From Flavihumibacter rivuli (GTDB taxonomy: Bacteria > Bacteroidota > Bacteroidia > Chitinophagales > Chitinophagaceae): a DNA stretch of 64,000 bases. Numbering within the stretch: the first letter of the stretch is position 1; the number at the start of each line of letters is the position of its first letter. Positions 9,373 through 18,330 of the stretch are shown in pieces. The position numbers and the translations under genes were made by a program. The stretch is from NCBI RefSeq assembly GCF_018595685.2, contig NZ_CP092334.1, positions 2,570,001-2,634,000 of the forward strand. Direction: 5' to 3'. Below the pieces are notes generated by a model. The model had not been told where the DNA came from and ran no database searches. It saw only the letters and a list, made by a program, of their open reading frames with translations.

Positions 9373-10334
9373 GACAACTACTATTAATACTGTCCTGCCT
9401 TTGCTGGCAGCAACCTCTTTATTGCTGGGGCTTCTATGCCCACCGGGTGATCAATGAATATGCAGTGTACCTGCTTCCGCCCGAAATGCTGGCCCTCTAC
9501 CTGCCTATGGTGGGCTACCTGCGGGAGCATGCTACGGATGCGGACAAGCGGCGCTACATCGTAAAAGTGGAAGCACCCCGGCATTATATTGACATGGACC
9601 ATTATGGCAGCTATCCTTACCCGGAACTGCCCAGGAGATGGCAGGATGCCGTGGAGAAATACAGCATTGATTCCCTCTATGCGCATGGCATAGTACCCTG
9701 GCGCATCCTCGAGGTCCAGCGGTCGCTCACAGAGGCCTTCCAGCAAAAGAATGCCAGGGCCATATTGAAACTTTCGGCGGACCTGGGCCATTATATCGGC
9801 GATGCCCATGTACCCCTGCATACTTCCTCCAACCATAATGGCCAAAAGACCAACCAGCACGGGATCCATGGCTTCTGGGAAAGCAGGTTACCCGAATTGT
9901 ATGCCGAAAAGGAATGGGATTTCCTGATGGACAAGGCCGGCTATATCCGCAAGCCGGCGGATAGGGTCTGGAGGATCGTGCTGGAAAGCGCGCAGGCAGT
10001 CGATTCCGTCCTGGGTATAGAGGCGCGGTTGACCGCCCGGACCCCGGCAGACCAGAAGTTTGCCTATGAGTGGCGCAACCAGCAACTGTTGCGGCAGTAT
10101 TCCACCCTGTTCAGCGCCAGCTACAACAAAGCACTCAACGGGATGGTGGAGAGGAGGATGCGTGAAGCCATCCATACCGTGGCCTCCTTCTGGTACACGG
10201 CATGGGTAAATGCCGGCCAGCCCAGGCTGACCGGCCTTGCCAATGGATTGGGAACCGAAATGGATGGGGTACTTGACTCCCTTGATTTACAATGGAAAAA
10301 TGCCCATACCAATGGACGGATATGTGAGGATTAA
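9369..10334 (+). CDS. Zinc-dependent phospholipase C / S1-P1 nuclease-like protein
   Basis: 321 aa with a signal peptide (LLLILSCLCWQQPLYCWGF). After cleavage the chain would start at or near Trp-Gly, as in S1/P1 nucleases and zinc phospholipases C, where the N-terminal Trp binds metal. Further likely metal ligands are H in FYAHRVIN, H-Y-I-D-M-D-H near residues 74-80 and the DLGHYIGDAHVPLHTSSNH block near residues 138-156. This supports a trinuclear zinc site and an exported phosphodiesterase; nucleic acid versus lipid substrate cannot be decided. The ATG overlaps the DUF502 stop codon. Confidence 0.78.
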   Translation: MRQLLLILSCLCWQQPLYCWGFYAHRVINEYAVYLLPPEMLALYLPMVGYLREHATDADKRRYIVKVEAPRHYIDMDHYGSYPYPELPRRWQDAVEKYSIDSLYAHGIVPWRILEVQRSLTEAFQQKNARAILKLSADLGHYIGDAHVPLHTSSNHNGQKTNQHGIHGFWESRLPELYAEKEWDFLMDKAGYIRKPADRVWRIVLESAQAVDSVLGIEARLTARTPADQKFAYEWRNQQLLRQYSTLFSASYNKALNGMVERRMREAIHTVASFWYTAWVNAGQPRLTGLANGLGTEMDGVLDSLDLQWKNAHTNGRICED

Positions 10335-10431
10335 GGGGCACCGAAGTTTTCCAGATATCCCCATTCGAACCTTCCACCCCGGATTTCTCGTGGTTTTTAC
10401 GGAAATTGCGTACTCACCAAAAGCAAGCAAC

Positions 10432-11499
10432 GTGATCCATAATTTCAATGCCGGACCTTCCATCCTACCCAGGGAAGTGTTCCAGCAGGCCAGCGAGGCC
10501 ATCCTTAACTTCAACAATATGGGACTTTCCATCCTGGAGATCGGCCACCGTACCGATGCCTTCCAGGCGGTTATGGATGAAGCACAGTCGCTCGTGAAGG
10601 AACTGATGCAGCTCGACGCCAACAAGGAAGTGCTTTTCCTGCATGGGGGTGCTTCCACCCAGTTCTTCCAGGTACCCATGAACCTGCTGGACGAAAGCCA
10701 GACAGCCGCCTATCTCGATTGCGGGGTTTGGGGCTCCAAGGCCATCAAGGAAGCAAAGCTCTTCGGCAAGGTAAACGTGGTAGGCAGTTCCAAGGAGAAG
10801 GGCTATACCTATATACCCAAGGATTACACCATACCTGCATCGGTCGCCTATTTCCACTACACCACCAATAACACCGTGGAGGGAACAGAAATGCACGCCA
10901 TCCCTGAAACGAATGTACCACTGGTGGCTGACATGAGTTCGGATATCCTTAGCCGTGCGATGGATTTCAACCGTTTCGCCCTGATCTATGCCGGCGCGCA
11001 AAAAAACATTGGTGCCGCTGGGGTGAACCTGGTGATCGTAGACCCATCCATCCTTGGCAAAACCAACAGGACCATGCCCAGCATGATGGATTACCGCGAA
11101 CACATCAAGAACGGCTCCATGCTGAATACACCACCCGTATTTGCCGTGTATGTATGTATGCTCACCCTGCGCTGGCTGAAGCAACAGGGAGGGGTAAGCG
11201 CTATTGAAGCCATCAACAAAAAGAAAGCCTCCTTACTGTATGATACACTCGACAGCCTGCCCATCTTCAAACCCACGGTGGCAAAGGAAGACAGGAGCCT
11301 GATGAATGCGGTATTCGTAATGGACGATGCAGAACTGGAAAAGGAATTCCTGGCAACCTGCAAAGCCAATGGCATGTATGGCGTAAAAGGACACCGCTCT
11401 GTAGGGGGCTTTAGGGTGAGCCTGTACAATGCACTGCCTTACGAAAGCGTGGTTGTACTCACCGACCTGATGAAAGATTTCGCAAACAAGAAAGGATAA
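10432..11499 (+). CDS. serC: Phosphoserine aminotransferase
   Basis: PLP enzyme of serine (and pyridoxal phosphate) synthesis that converts 3-phosphohydroxypyruvate and glutamate to phosphoserine. The GTG at 10432 is chosen as start because it gives MIHNFNAGPSILP, the conserved N-terminus, and a 355-aa protein of family length. The in-frame ATG at 10237 would overlap the preceding gene by about 100 bp and add unrelated sequence. The PLP lysine is K191 in AGAQKNIGAAG. Other signatures are GGASTQF, YTTNNTVEGTE and GHRSVGGFRVSLYNALP. It is followed after 39 bp by a DUF1015 gene. Confidence 0.95.
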   Translation: MIHNFNAGPSILPREVFQQASEAILNFNNMGLSILEIGHRTDAFQAVMDEAQSLVKELMQLDANKEVLFLHGGASTQFFQVPMNLLDESQTAAYLDCGVWGSKAIKEAKLFGKVNVVGSSKEKGYTYIPKDYTIPASVAYFHYTTNNTVEGTEMHAIPETNVPLVADMSSDILSRAMDFNRFALIYAGAQKNIGAAGVNLVIVDPSILGKTNRTMPSMMDYREHIKNGSMLNTPPVFAVYVCMLTLRWLKQQGGVSAIEAINKKKASLLYDTLDSLPIFKPTVAKEDRSLMNAVFVMDDAELEKEFLATCKANGMYGVKGHRSVGGFRVSLYNALPYESVVVLTDLMKDFANKKG

Positions 11500-11538
11500 T
11501 ACCTTATCCACCTAACCAACTAACCAATCATAAAGACA

Positions 11539-12768
11539 ATGGCAAAAATTTCTCCATTCGCTGCATTACGCCCCGAGCCGGCACTGGCTGCTGCGGTAGC
11601 GGCACCACCATACGATGTATTGAACTCGGCCGAAGCTGCAGAGCAGGCAAAAGGCAACCCGCACAGTTTCCTGAGGGTGACCAAATCAGAGATCGACCTT
11701 CCCGGCATTGCCGATATCCATACTGCTGAGGTATATGAGAAGGCCAAGAGCAACCTGAAGGAACTGATCGGGAACGGCACCCTGTTGCGTGAAGCAAAGC
11801 CCTGTTATTATATCTATGAACTGGTGATGGGTGGCCGCCACCAGACCGGTTTGGTAGCCGCTTCTTCCGTTGATGACTATGAGAACGATATCATCAAGAA
11901 ACATGAGTTTACCCGCCCCGAAAAGGAGCAGGACCGCATCAACCATATCCGTACCTCCGGCGCGCAGACCGGTAATGTATTCCTGGCCTACCGTGATGTT
12001 GACGAGATCAACCAGTTGATCGAGGATTGGAAACAACGTACACCCTTATACGATTTTGAAGCAGCAGATGGCATCCACCACCGTATCTGGACAGTGGATG
12101 ATGACAATACCATAGCACGCATCAGTGCATTGTTTAGCGAGAAAGTACCCTACACCTATATCGCAGATGGCCACCACCGTGCCGCATCTGCCGCCAAGGT
12201 GAGAAAGTCGCTGGAAGCAGGATATCACGACCATGCCAATTATTTCCTTACTACCCTGTTCCCTGCCGGGCAGTTGCATATCATGGACTACAACAGGCTG
12301 GTTAAGGACCTCAATGGCATGGGCGAAGCGGACTTCCTTCGTGCGTTGTACAACGACTTCGAAGTGGAAAGGATGAGTGCAGCCTTCTCCCCCACCCGTT
12401 TGCATGAATTCGGGCTTTACCTGGGCGGGGAATGGTACAAGCTCACTGCGAAGGAAGGCACTTATACCGAAGACCCGATCGGTGTACTGGATGTAACCAT
12501 CCTGCAGAACAATGTCCTGGACAAATTGCTGGGCATTAAGGATCCGCGGACCGATAAGCGCATCGATTTTGTGGGCGGGATCCGTGGACTGGGTGAACTG
12601 GAGAAAAGGGTGAATAGTGGCGAAATGAAGGCCGCCTTCAGCCTGCATCCCGTAAGCATCCAGCAGCTCTTCGATATTGCTGACAGTGGCAATGTGATGC
12701 CCCCGAAAAGTACCTGGTTCGAGCCTAAGCTCAGGGACGGTTTGCTCACCCACCTGATCTACGAATAA
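11539..12768 (+). CDS. DUF1015 domain protein linked to serC
   Basis: 409 aa, full length for DUF1015. The start is the typical KISPFAALRPEPALA, followed by APPYDVL, and a conserved core YTYIADGHHRAASAAKVRKS near residue 215 (DGHHR signature). No signal peptide or membrane helix, so cytoplasmic. The family has no assigned reaction that I can state with confidence; the ParB-like GHHR motif suggests nucleotide or phosphoserine handling by analogy only. Adjacency to serC is common in Bacteroidota and points to serine metabolism. A hairpin terminator directly follows. Confidence 0.88.
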   Translation: MAKISPFAALRPEPALAAAVAAPPYDVLNSAEAAEQAKGNPHSFLRVTKSEIDLPGIADIHTAEVYEKAKSNLKELIGNGTLLREAKPCYYIYELVMGGRHQTGLVAASSVDDYENDIIKKHEFTRPEKEQDRINHIRTSGAQTGNVFLAYRDVDEINQLIEDWKQRTPLYDFEAADGIHHRIWTVDDDNTIARISALFSEKVPYTYIADGHHRAASAAKVRKSLEAGYHDHANYFLTTLFPAGQLHIMDYNRLVKDLNGMGEADFLRALYNDFEVERMSAAFSPTRLHEFGLYLGGEWYKLTAKEGTYTEDPIGVLDVTILQNNVLDKLLGIKDPRTDKRIDFVGGIRGLGELEKRVNSGEMKAAFSLHPVSIQQLFDIADSGNVMPPKSTWFEPKLRDGLLTHLIYE

Positions 12769-12774
12769 AATGGT

Positions 12775-12808
12775 GAAGGATGTACCGGTGGTGCATCCTT
12801 CTTTTTTT
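12775..12808 (+). terminator. Rho-independent terminator after serC-DUF1015
   Basis: Stem GAAGGATG / CATCCTTC (8 bp) with an 11-nt loop, then seven T. It begins 6 bp after the DUF1015 stop. Its presence argues that the next gene starts at 12867 rather than at an earlier in-frame ATG inside the hairpin. Confidence 0.85.
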
Positions 12809-12866
12809 AGCAGATGCCAGACCGACCTTACCTAGCTCAGGCAGCAAATTCCATTATCTTTATTTC

Positions 12867-13877
12867 ATGAAGCGACTCCTCATCCTTTTATTTTTGATCA
12901 ATGGCAGTTACCAGTTCGCAGCTGCCCAGCAGGATATCAAGACCCAACAAGCCAATGCCCGGAACTTCATGCAGCAGGGTGATTACAGCAATGCCATATT
13001 GGTATTGAACAAGGCGCTGGAACAAGATCCGGGGAATATTGAACTACAGAATGACCTGGTGTTCAGCCATTACCTGATGCGGAACCTGCCCAAGGCCATT
13101 GAGCTGGGCAAGAAGGTGGTAGAACAGGGCAATGCTGATATCCGCAGCTTCCAGCAATTGGGCATGTGTTATGAAGCCCTGGATGAGAAGAAGGATGCAG
13201 AACGCTTGTACAAGGAAGCCCTGAAAAAATTCCCTAACAGCGGTGTTTTCTATAGTGAATTGGGAGAAGTGCTTTGGGCAAAAAAGGATTTCCCCACCGC
13301 GGTACAATATTGGGAAAGGGGAATTGAGATCGATCCCAATTATTCAGGCAACTATTACAATGCCGCCAAACATTACTACCTCAGCACCGATAAGGTCTGG
13401 GCACTCATTTATGGCGAGATCTTCGTGAACCTCGAGAGTTACAGCAAGCGCACTGCCGAGATCAGGGAACTGCTGCTCAATAGTTACAAGAAGTATTTCT
13501 CGCAAGACAAGCTGCAGGCACCGGACCCGAAAAACCCATTTGCTACTGCCGTGGCAGCAACCCTCGACAAACACGCTTCCAGCGTGAACACAGGGGTCAC
13601 CACCGAAACCCTTACCATGCTGCGTACCCGGTTTATCCTGTCATGGTTCGAAAAAGAACCGGTCGCCCTGCCCTTCAGGTTGTTCGACTACCAACGCCAG
13701 CTCCTGAAGGAAGGTATGTTCGATGCTTATAACCAATGGCTATTCGGACCCGCCCAGAACCTCCAGGCCTTCCAGCAATGGACCAGTAACCATGCTGCGG
13801 CCTATAACCAGTTCCTCGACTACCAGAAAGGAAGGGTTTTCAAGGTCCCGGCCGGCCAATACTACCAATCCAAGTAG
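12867..13877 (+). CDS. Exported TPR-repeat protein
   Basis: 336 aa from the ATG at 12867, which begins a signal peptide (MKRLLILLFLINGSYQFA, cleavage after AAAQ). At least three tetratricopeptide repeats are visible: ARNFMQQGDYSNAILVLNKA, the following DLVFSHYLMRNLPKAIELG unit, and LYKEALKKFPNSGVFYSELG onward to IEIDPN. The C-terminal half is not repetitive. It is likely a periplasmic or outer-membrane-associated scaffold; no partner can be named. TATCTTTA at 12854-12861 just ahead of the start could be a -7 box. The gene is independent of the upstream serC unit because of the terminator. Confidence 0.82.
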   Translation: MKRLLILLFLINGSYQFAAAQQDIKTQQANARNFMQQGDYSNAILVLNKALEQDPGNIELQNDLVFSHYLMRNLPKAIELGKKVVEQGNADIRSFQQLGMCYEALDEKKDAERLYKEALKKFPNSGVFYSELGEVLWAKKDFPTAVQYWERGIEIDPNYSGNYYNAAKHYYLSTDKVWALIYGEIFVNLESYSKRTAEIRELLLNSYKKYFSQDKLQAPDPKNPFATAVAATLDKHASSVNTGVTTETLTMLRTRFILSWFEKEPVALPFRLFDYQRQLLKEGMFDAYNQWLFGPAQNLQAFQQWTSNHAAAYNQFLDYQKGRVFKVPAGQYYQSK

Positions 13878-13956
13878 GTTTCTTGATTTCTTCAGCATTG
13901 CGGTGATTTTAAGAATTCCTTAATCAATGTTTAAACATTATTATAGAATATCTCCC

Positions 13957-13964
13957 TATCTTTG
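13957..13964 (+). promoter_or_regulatory. Putative -7 box of the YceI-like gene
   Basis: TATCTTTG matches TAnnTTTG, 23 nt before the ATG at 13988. This leaves a short leader that contains the purine-rich AACGAGAAAAAG. Confidence 0.45.
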
Positions 13965-13987
13965 CCTTACAAAACGAGAAAAAGACA

Positions 13988-14632
13988 ATGAAGAAATTAA
14001 GTATCGCCATGATGGTATTGGCAGTTGCAGCAGTTGCCTGTACCGACGCCCCCAATGCCGACCAGGCAGCCACTGCCGAAAAGCAGGAAGCAGCTGCTGC
14101 GACCGGAGCCTCTTTCGCAATTGACACTACCAACAGTGTGGTAGAATGGCTGGGCACCAAGCCTATCGGACAACATAACGGTATCATGAAAATTGCCAAC
14201 GGAATTTTCAGCGTTGAAAACGGTACCATTACCGCCGGCAACTTCACTATTGACGTGAACACCCTGACCGACCTGGACCTGACCACTGAGACCGGTAAGG
14301 AAAAACTGGAAGGCCACCTGAAGAGTCCCGACTTCTTTGACGTAGCCAAATTCCCAACTGCCAAATTCGAGATCACTTCAGTGGAGCCCATCAGCAATGA
14401 TAGCCTGGCCACCCACAAGATCAGTGGTAACCTGACCCTGAAGGACAGCACCAAGAATGTTAGCTTCCCTGCTAAACTGACCATTGCTGAAAATGCAGTA
14501 AAGGCAGAAGCCAATTTCAATATCGACCGCACCCAGTGGGGCCTGCACTATGGTAACGACAAGAGCCTGGGCGACAAGTTCATCCGTCCGGAAGTAAATA
14601 TCAAGCTCAATATCAGCGCCAATAAATCTTAA
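13988..14632 (+). CDS. YceI-family lipoprotein
   Basis: 214 aa. A lipoprotein signal (AVAAVACTDAP) would anchor Cys at about residue 18. An Ala/Glu-rich linker leads to a YceI beta-barrel lipocalin-like domain from about residue 40: FAIDTTNSVVEWLGTKP, GTITAGNFTIDVNTL, KLEGHLKSPDFFDVAKFPTA and the C-terminal IDRTQWGLHYGNDK. YceI proteins bind isoprenoid-like lipids in other bacteria; the ligand here is unknown. It is a single-gene unit with its own -7 box and a strong terminator. Confidence 0.9.
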   Translation: MKKLSIAMMVLAVAAVACTDAPNADQAATAEKQEAAAATGASFAIDTTNSVVEWLGTKPIGQHNGIMKIANGIFSVENGTITAGNFTIDVNTLTDLDLTTETGKEKLEGHLKSPDFFDVAKFPTAKFEITSVEPISNDSLATHKISGNLTLKDSTKNVSFPAKLTIAENAVKAEANFNIDRTQWGLHYGNDKSLGDKFIRPEVNIKLNISANKS

Positions 14633-14668
14633 GGATGCCTTTTTTATTTTGATGTCAAGTTGGATAGA

Positions 14669-14699
14669 CCGGCAGGATCCCCTGCCGGTTTTCTTTTTT
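14669..14699 (+). terminator. Rho-independent terminator after the YceI-like gene
   Basis: Perfect stem CCGGCAGG / CCTGCCGG with loop ATCC followed by TTTTCTTTTTT, 36 bp after the stop codon. Confidence 0.9.
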
Positions 14700-14798
14700 A
14701 TAGCTGGAAGTTTGTACCAGAATCGCCCAATTTTCCCGAATTTGCTTTGCTACCTTTATTTTTGAGCGTATAGTAAGAACAACACTCATCGATTGCTT

Positions 14799-16589
14799 AT
14801 GGACCAACCGAAAAGACTATTCGATTGCCTTGCCATTAACCTGGCCAAACGTCCGTTACCCGACATGCTGGCATCCAAGGAAAACGGGCAATGGAGGGGC
14901 TTCAGTACCCAGGAAGTGACGGACCTGGTGAACCAACTCAGTACCGGATTGCTGGAACTGGGCATCAGCGGCGGCGATATGACCCCCGAGGGAAGGGATA
15001 AAGTAGCCATACTCTGCAAGAACAGGCCGGAATGGGTCATGCTGGACCTGGCCGTACAACAGATCGGGGCAGTACTGACACCCATTTATCCAACCATCAA
15101 TGTGAAGGAACTGGAATTCGTCCTGAACGATGCCCAGGTGAAAGTGGTGTTTGTCAACGATGAAGACCTCTACCATAAGGTTTTCAGCATCAAGCACAAT
15201 GTGCCTTCCCTGCAACATATCTTCACCTTCGAACATGTTACCAATGCCCGGTACTGGAAAGAAGCCTGCCTCCCGGTAACAGCGGAATCCAAAGCAAAAA
15301 TTGCCGAAGCATCTGCCAGGATCGGTTACAAAGACCTGGCCACCATCATTTATACTTCAGGTACCACGGGTACGCCCAAAGGTGTGATGCTGTCGCATGA
15401 GAACATCCTAAGCAATGTACTGGACAGCATAGAATCCGTATTCCTTGAAATTGGTGTGGAAGGCCAGCGCGCATTGAGCTTCCTTCCACTCAACCATATC
15501 TTCGAGAGGATGGTGACCTATATTTACCTCTTCTCCGGCACCTCCATATATTATGCTGAAAGCCTGGATACCATTGGGGAAAACCTGAAGGAGGTAAAAC
15601 CCACGCTGTTCACCACCGTTCCGCGACTCCTCGAGAAAGTGTATGAAAAGATCATGTTGAAGGGAATGGAACTCTCCGGCATCAAACGCAAACTCTTCTT
15701 CTGGGCCCATGACCTTGCAGAACAATTCGAGATCAATAAGGACCTTGGCATGGCCTATCGCTTGAAACTGGCCATTGCCCGCAAACTCATCTTCAGCAAA
15801 TGGAAGGAAGGATTGGGTGGGAATGTAAAAGCGATCATCACCGGTGGCGCCGCCTGCCAGGTTAAACTGATCAGGATATTCACTGCTGCACAGATCCCTA
15901 TTATGGAAGGATATGGCCTGACCGAAACATCACCGGTTATTGCGGTTAACCGTTACAGTGAGCAAGGCCGGATGTTTGGTACAGTTGGCCCCATGATTAA
16001 AAATGTAGAAGTGAAGATCGCAGAAGACGGTGAGATCCTTTGCAAGGGCCCCAATATTATGATGGGCTATTACAAACGTCCCGACCTTACTGCCGAAGTG
16101 ATCAAAGATGGATGGTTCCTGACCGGGGATATCGGTACTTTGGTCGGCAATAAATTCCTGAAGATCACCGACCGTAAAAAAGAATTGTTCAAGACCAGTG
16201 GCGGTAAATACGTAGCACCGCTTCCTATCGAGAACAAACTCAAGGAATCCCTTTTTGTAGAACAGGTAATGGTGATCGGCTCAGAGCGAAAATTCGTAGG
16301 GGCGCTGATCGTTCCTTCATTTGGCAACCTGATCGATTGGTGCAAACATAATAATGTACCACATGGATCCAATGAGGAAATGATCAACAATCCCAAGGTC
16401 CTGGCGATGTACAGGGACCTGGTGGAAAGTTTCAACAAGTATTTCAACCATGTTGAGCAGATCAAGAAATTTGAATTGCTGCCTGCCGACTGGACCATTG
16501 ATACCGGCGAAATGACACCTAAGCTCAGTTTGAAGCGAAAGGTGATCATGGAAAAATACAAGGATGCGATCGAAAGGATCTATGCCTAA
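14799..16589 (+). CDS. Long-chain fatty acid-CoA ligase (AMP-binding)
   Basis: 596 aa. Acyl-adenylate-forming enzyme that activates fatty acids with ATP and CoA. The AMP-binding P-loop is IIYTSGTTGTPKGVML near residue 185. Further motifs are LPLNHIFER, YGLTETSPVIAVN, GWFLTGDIG and the hinge ITDRKKELFKTSGGKYVAP, typical of the bacterial FadD/long-chain acyl-CoA synthetase group. There are no membrane helices; a peripheral membrane location is usual. ATG at 14799 is preferred over 14793. It is monocistronic, closed by a terminator 5 bp after the stop. Confidence 0.93.
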   Translation: MDQPKRLFDCLAINLAKRPLPDMLASKENGQWRGFSTQEVTDLVNQLSTGLLELGISGGDMTPEGRDKVAILCKNRPEWVMLDLAVQQIGAVLTPIYPTINVKELEFVLNDAQVKVVFVNDEDLYHKVFSIKHNVPSLQHIFTFEHVTNARYWKEACLPVTAESKAKIAEASARIGYKDLATIIYTSGTTGTPKGVMLSHENILSNVLDSIESVFLEIGVEGQRALSFLPLNHIFERMVTYIYLFSGTSIYYAESLDTIGENLKEVKPTLFTTVPRLLEKVYEKIMLKGMELSGIKRKLFFWAHDLAEQFEINKDLGMAYRLKLAIARKLIFSKWKEGLGGNVKAIITGGAACQVKLIRIFTAAQIPIMEGYGLTETSPVIAVNRYSEQGRMFGTVGPMIKNVEVKIAEDGEILCKGPNIMMGYYKRPDLTAEVIKDGWFLTGDIGTLVGNKFLKITDRKKELFKTSGGKYVAPLPIENKLKESLFVEQVMVIGSERKFVGALIVPSFGNLIDWCKHNNVPHGSNEEMINNPKVLAMYRDLVESFNKYFNHVEQIKKFELLPADWTIDTGEMTPKLSLKRKVIMEKYKDAIERIYA

Positions 16590-16594
16590 GCTAC

Positions 16595-16619
16595 AGCCCC
16601 TCTCTGGAGGGGCTTTTTT
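16595..16619 (+). terminator. Rho-independent terminator after the acyl-CoA ligase
   Basis: AGCCCCTC / GAGGGGCT, a perfect 8-bp stem with a 4-nt loop, then TTTTT. Confidence 0.93.
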
Positions 16620-16761
16620 CATCCCCCCTTAGGGAAGCCAACTATGGTAGATTGGCAAAATTCTTGAGTATTATCTACGGGATCCGGATAACTGGAACGA
16701 ATCTGGATACTACGCGGAAGCGATCAACGTTCTTATAGTTAACACTTTCAAAATATACCCT

Positions 16762-16947
16762 ATGACGATCCGAAAACTCCTGTTACTGAGTGTAGTAGTT
16801 TCAGCCATCATGGCGTCCTGCACCCATAAAACCGTAGTGGTTCGCAACCACCATCACCATCACCGGATGCCGCCCGGACAGGCCAAAAAATATTATGGCT
16901 CCAAATCGGCAAAACCCTATGCTCCCGGACAAAAGAAAAAAAGCTGA
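16762..16947 (+). CDS. Small His-rich lipoprotein
   Basis: 61 aa with a lipoprotein signal (SVVVSAIMASC, Cys about residue 20), then a run of six-residue His density (NHHHHHR) and a basic tail with PPGQAKKYYGSKSAKPYAPG. Small proteins of this make-up (HHHH, PPGQAKK, KPYAPGQ) recur in Chitinophagaceae; function unknown. The His cluster could bind metal, but that is inference. It is bounded by terminators on both sides, so expressed alone. Confidence 0.7.
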   Translation: MTIRKLLLLSVVVSAIMASCTHKTVVVRNHHHHHRMPPGQAKKYYGSKSAKPYAPGQKKKS

Positions 16948-16954
16948 TATAACT

Positions 16955-16977
16955 GAGCGCCTGAGTGGCGCTCTTTT
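16955..16977 (+). terminator. Terminator after the His-rich lipoprotein
   Basis: GAGCGCC / GGCGCTC 7-bp stem, 5-nt loop TGAGT, then TTTT, 7 bp past the stop. Confidence 0.85.
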
Positions 16978-17012
16978 CTTATCCATCAACTGAAAGTCCT
17001 TTCCAATAATCC

Positions 17013-17237
17013 TTAATGACGATGGGGAAGCCAATCGGACAGGTCATAGTTACCTGCTTGCTTAACTGCCGCTGCCAATACGCTTGTTTGGATATGACTG
17101 CTCATAGTGACTTTAGCCTGGGGTAATTCCACTTGCACCAAAACCGCAGTTACTCCCTGAACCCCTTCAAGGGCCTTCTTTACTTGATCAATGCTGGCAG
17201 CATCGGAAATTCCGCTAATGGCATACATATGTGTCAT
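17013..17237 (-). CDS. Small HMA-like (ferredoxin-fold) protein without CxxC
   Basis: 74 aa. The beta-alpha-beta-beta-alpha-beta pattern of heavy-metal-associated domains is readable (AISGISDAASIDQVKKALE, GVQGVTAVLVQVELPQAKVT, SVLAAAVKQAGNYDL). The usual metal loop GMxCxxC is replaced by GISDAAS, so both cysteines are absent. It probably does not chaperone copper the usual way. It stands alone between the His-rich lipoprotein and the oxidoreductase gene, 3 kb from the CopA-type ATPase. A TAGCTTTG box precedes it. Confidence 0.72.
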   Translation of the reverse strand: MTHMYAISGISDAASIDQVKKALEGVQGVTAVLVQVELPQAKVTMSSHIQTSVLAAAVKQAGNYDLSDWLPHRH

Positions 17238-17256
17238 GATCGTAAGTTTTAGGATA

Positions 17257-17264
17257 CAAAGCTA
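17257..17264 (-). promoter_or_regulatory. Putative -7 box of the HMA-like gene
   Basis: Minus strand TAGCTTTG, an exact TAnnTTTG match, 19 nt upstream of the ATG at 17237. Confidence 0.4.
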
Positions 17265-17323
17265 CCCATATGCCCTTCTTGGGTATTACACAGCTATGGG
17301 CAATAGTTTCAACTTTTGGGCCC

Positions 17324-18295
17324 TCACATCAATACAGACTTATAGCCGTGAAGCAAGTTTCCTTCCCTGAGCTGTGGTACATAATCCTCAAGGCTGATAA
17401 CCCTTGACTCCGGAATGACCAGTTCCCCTTCAATGATCCTATCCTGTAACCATTCATATACTGCGTCCAGTTTTTCAGTTCCCTGGTCAAGCATCCATTT
17501 ATCAATTCCAAATCCAGCAATGGACAGGTTCTTGAAAATGATATCGCGACTTGTAAGGCATAGGGAATCACCCGCGAGCAAGCCATAGACGATCAGTTTG
17601 GAATGGACTGCCATAACAGGTATCAATTCATTTACAATTGATCCGCCTACCGCATCGAGATAGGCATTTACCCCTTTTCCATTGGTACAATCCATGATCC
17701 GATCATTAAGTCCCTCTTCACCGGCAACCAATACCACATTAGCCCCTAAAGCCTTTAGTGCATCGCCCTGTGTATTCGATCTCACCAGCGCGATCACCCT
17801 GATATTACGCATCCGGGCCAATTGAATGACCAGTTTACCCAGGGCGGAATCTGCTGCATTCATCAACAGGTATCCTTCCTTGCCAATATTTGCTTCCGTC
17901 ACCAAGGCATAAGCCGTTAATGGATTCAGGGCCAGCTGTGCCGCATCCACCCAACTTAATGCAGCCTTGACCTTTATCAGCTTAGCGGAAGGCACAGTAA
18001 TCTTTTCGGCCCATGTTCCGGGATGCCTGAACGCAACCCTATCCCCTACTTCAACACCGGTTACCCCCTTACCTTTTTCCAGGATCAAGCCAGCCCCTTC
18101 CAGTCCCGCTACAGCAGGCAATGCCGGTTTAACACGATAGTTCCCATTGATGAATAAATGATCAGCCGGGTTCACCACCCTTGCCATCACTTTCACCACA
18201 ACACCGTCATCACCACAAACAGGTTCAGGCCAGGCTTGGGTATACCCTAAAACAGCCTCAGCCTTTCCTGTCCTTTCAAAATAGATCGCCTTCAT
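17324..18295 (-). CDS. MDR-family NAD(P)H-dependent oxidoreductase (quinone/enoyl reductase-like)
   Basis: 323 aa medium-chain dehydrogenase/reductase. The N-terminal GroES-like domain contains VMARVVNPADHLFINGNYR, the cofactor region has GYLLMNAADSALGKLVIQLA, and the second part has GANVVLVAGEE and YLDAVGG. The nucleotide loop is NAADSALGK rather than the classical GxGxxG, as in mitochondrial enoyl reductase (MECR/ETR) relatives, and structural-zinc cysteines are not evident. The likely reaction is NADPH-linked reduction of a quinone or enone; the substrate is unknown. It lies 35 bp after the metallo-hydrolase gene on the same strand, so the two probably form an operon controlled by the divergent AraC gene. 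Confidence 0.85.
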   Translation of the reverse strand: MKAIYFERTGKAEAVLGYTQAWPEPVCGDDGVVVKVMARVVNPADHLFINGNYRVKPALPAVAGLEGAGLILEKGKGVTGVEVGDRVAFRHPGTWAEKITVPSAKLIKVKAALSWVDAAQLALNPLTAYALVTEANIGKEGYLLMNAADSALGKLVIQLARMRNIRVIALVRSNTQGDALKALGANVVLVAGEEGLNDRIMDCTNGKGVNAYLDAVGGSIVNELIPVMAVHSKLIVYGLLAGDSLCLTSRDIIFKNLSIAGFGIDKWMLDQGTEKLDAVYEWLQDRIIEGELVIPESRVISLEDYVPQLREGNLLHGYKSVLM

Positions 18296-18330
18296 AAACC
18301 AATACCCTCATTCAATTTTTAGGTGTAAAA

